Positions 63,880 to 64,000 of a stretch of DNA of 64,000 bases are shown piece after piece. The stretch comes from Norana najaformis (Eukaryota; Annelida; Clitellata; Crassiclitellata; Hormogastridae): positions 18,602,787 through 18,666,786 of the forward strand of contig OZ029917.1 in assembly GCA_964023275.1 (NCBI GenBank), in the 5' to 3' direction. Each line of letters begins with the position of its first letter. The stretch's first letter is position 1. The notes below the pieces were generated by a model. That model saw only the letters and a list, made by a program, of their open reading frames with translations. It did no database searches and was not told where the DNA came from. Both the position numbers and the translations under genes were made by a program.

Positions 63880-64000
63880 AAAACGTACAGTAGGTGTACA
63901 ACGTATGACTATTCAACCTACGCAGTCCTATGTTATAACCCGAATGTAAACAATGCATGTATCTGTATATTCGTGCAGCAATTTTCAAGAACCTCTCAAA

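Noticed and set aside
1-64000. CRISPR arrays, rRNA genes, operons, prokaryotic promoters
   Set aside because: The sequence is clearly from an intron-rich animal genome; the tandem arrays are microsatellites without spacers.

Overview
The window is animal (metazoan) genomic DNA. Coding sequence is split into short exons by GT-AG introns. Large AT-rich introns carry microsatellites, tRNA-derived SINEs, decayed non-LTR retrotransposons and small DNA transposons. The two genes have one ortholog each in invertebrates, and the repeats do not look vertebrate, so I infer an invertebrate bilaterian. A mollusc or other spiralian is plausible but cannot be proven from this sequence.

Main gene (+ strand, 1635-51600): the C-terminal half of dystrophin. 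I assembled 24 coding exons by hand from splice signals and homology. Every junction keeps phase, and the chain sums to 3705 nt (1234 codons plus stop). It begins with a 253-codon exon of unknown homology, preceded by an in-frame stop, which looks like an alternative first exon. After a 24.6 kb intron it joins the equivalent of human DMD exon 56. This is the same join used by the vertebrate short isoform Dp116. The remaining exons encode the last spectrin repeats, WW domain, EF-hand region, ZZ zinc finger, C-terminal coiled coils and a conserved tail. Two alternative C-termini are possible.

Second gene (- strand, 63399-59402): six in-phase exons of a JIP3/JIP4 family protein (MAPK8IP3/SPAG9; fly sunday driver, worm UNC-16). 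They cover the leucine zipper II/RH2 region and then stop, just after the FFS segment that in full-length family members precedes the long beta-propeller half. A TATA box and a possible non-coding first exon lie just upstream, so this may be a short isoform or a truncated copy. One intron holds a 49/50 identical copy of the start of an exon. It has splice sites that would create a symmetric 48-nt cassette exon. The two genes converge tail to tail.

The rest is introns, 3' UTRs and repeats. There are about fourteen LINE fragments from several families, and every one I recognise is on the + strand. There are two multi-copy SINE families. A 222-bp hAT-like MITE with an exact 8-bp target duplication sits inside a LINE reverse transcriptase. 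A 768-bp element with roughly 45-bp terminal inverted repeats interrupts another LINE and carries a tRNA-Arg-like relic. No rRNA, intact tRNA, CRISPR or prokaryotic features were seen.
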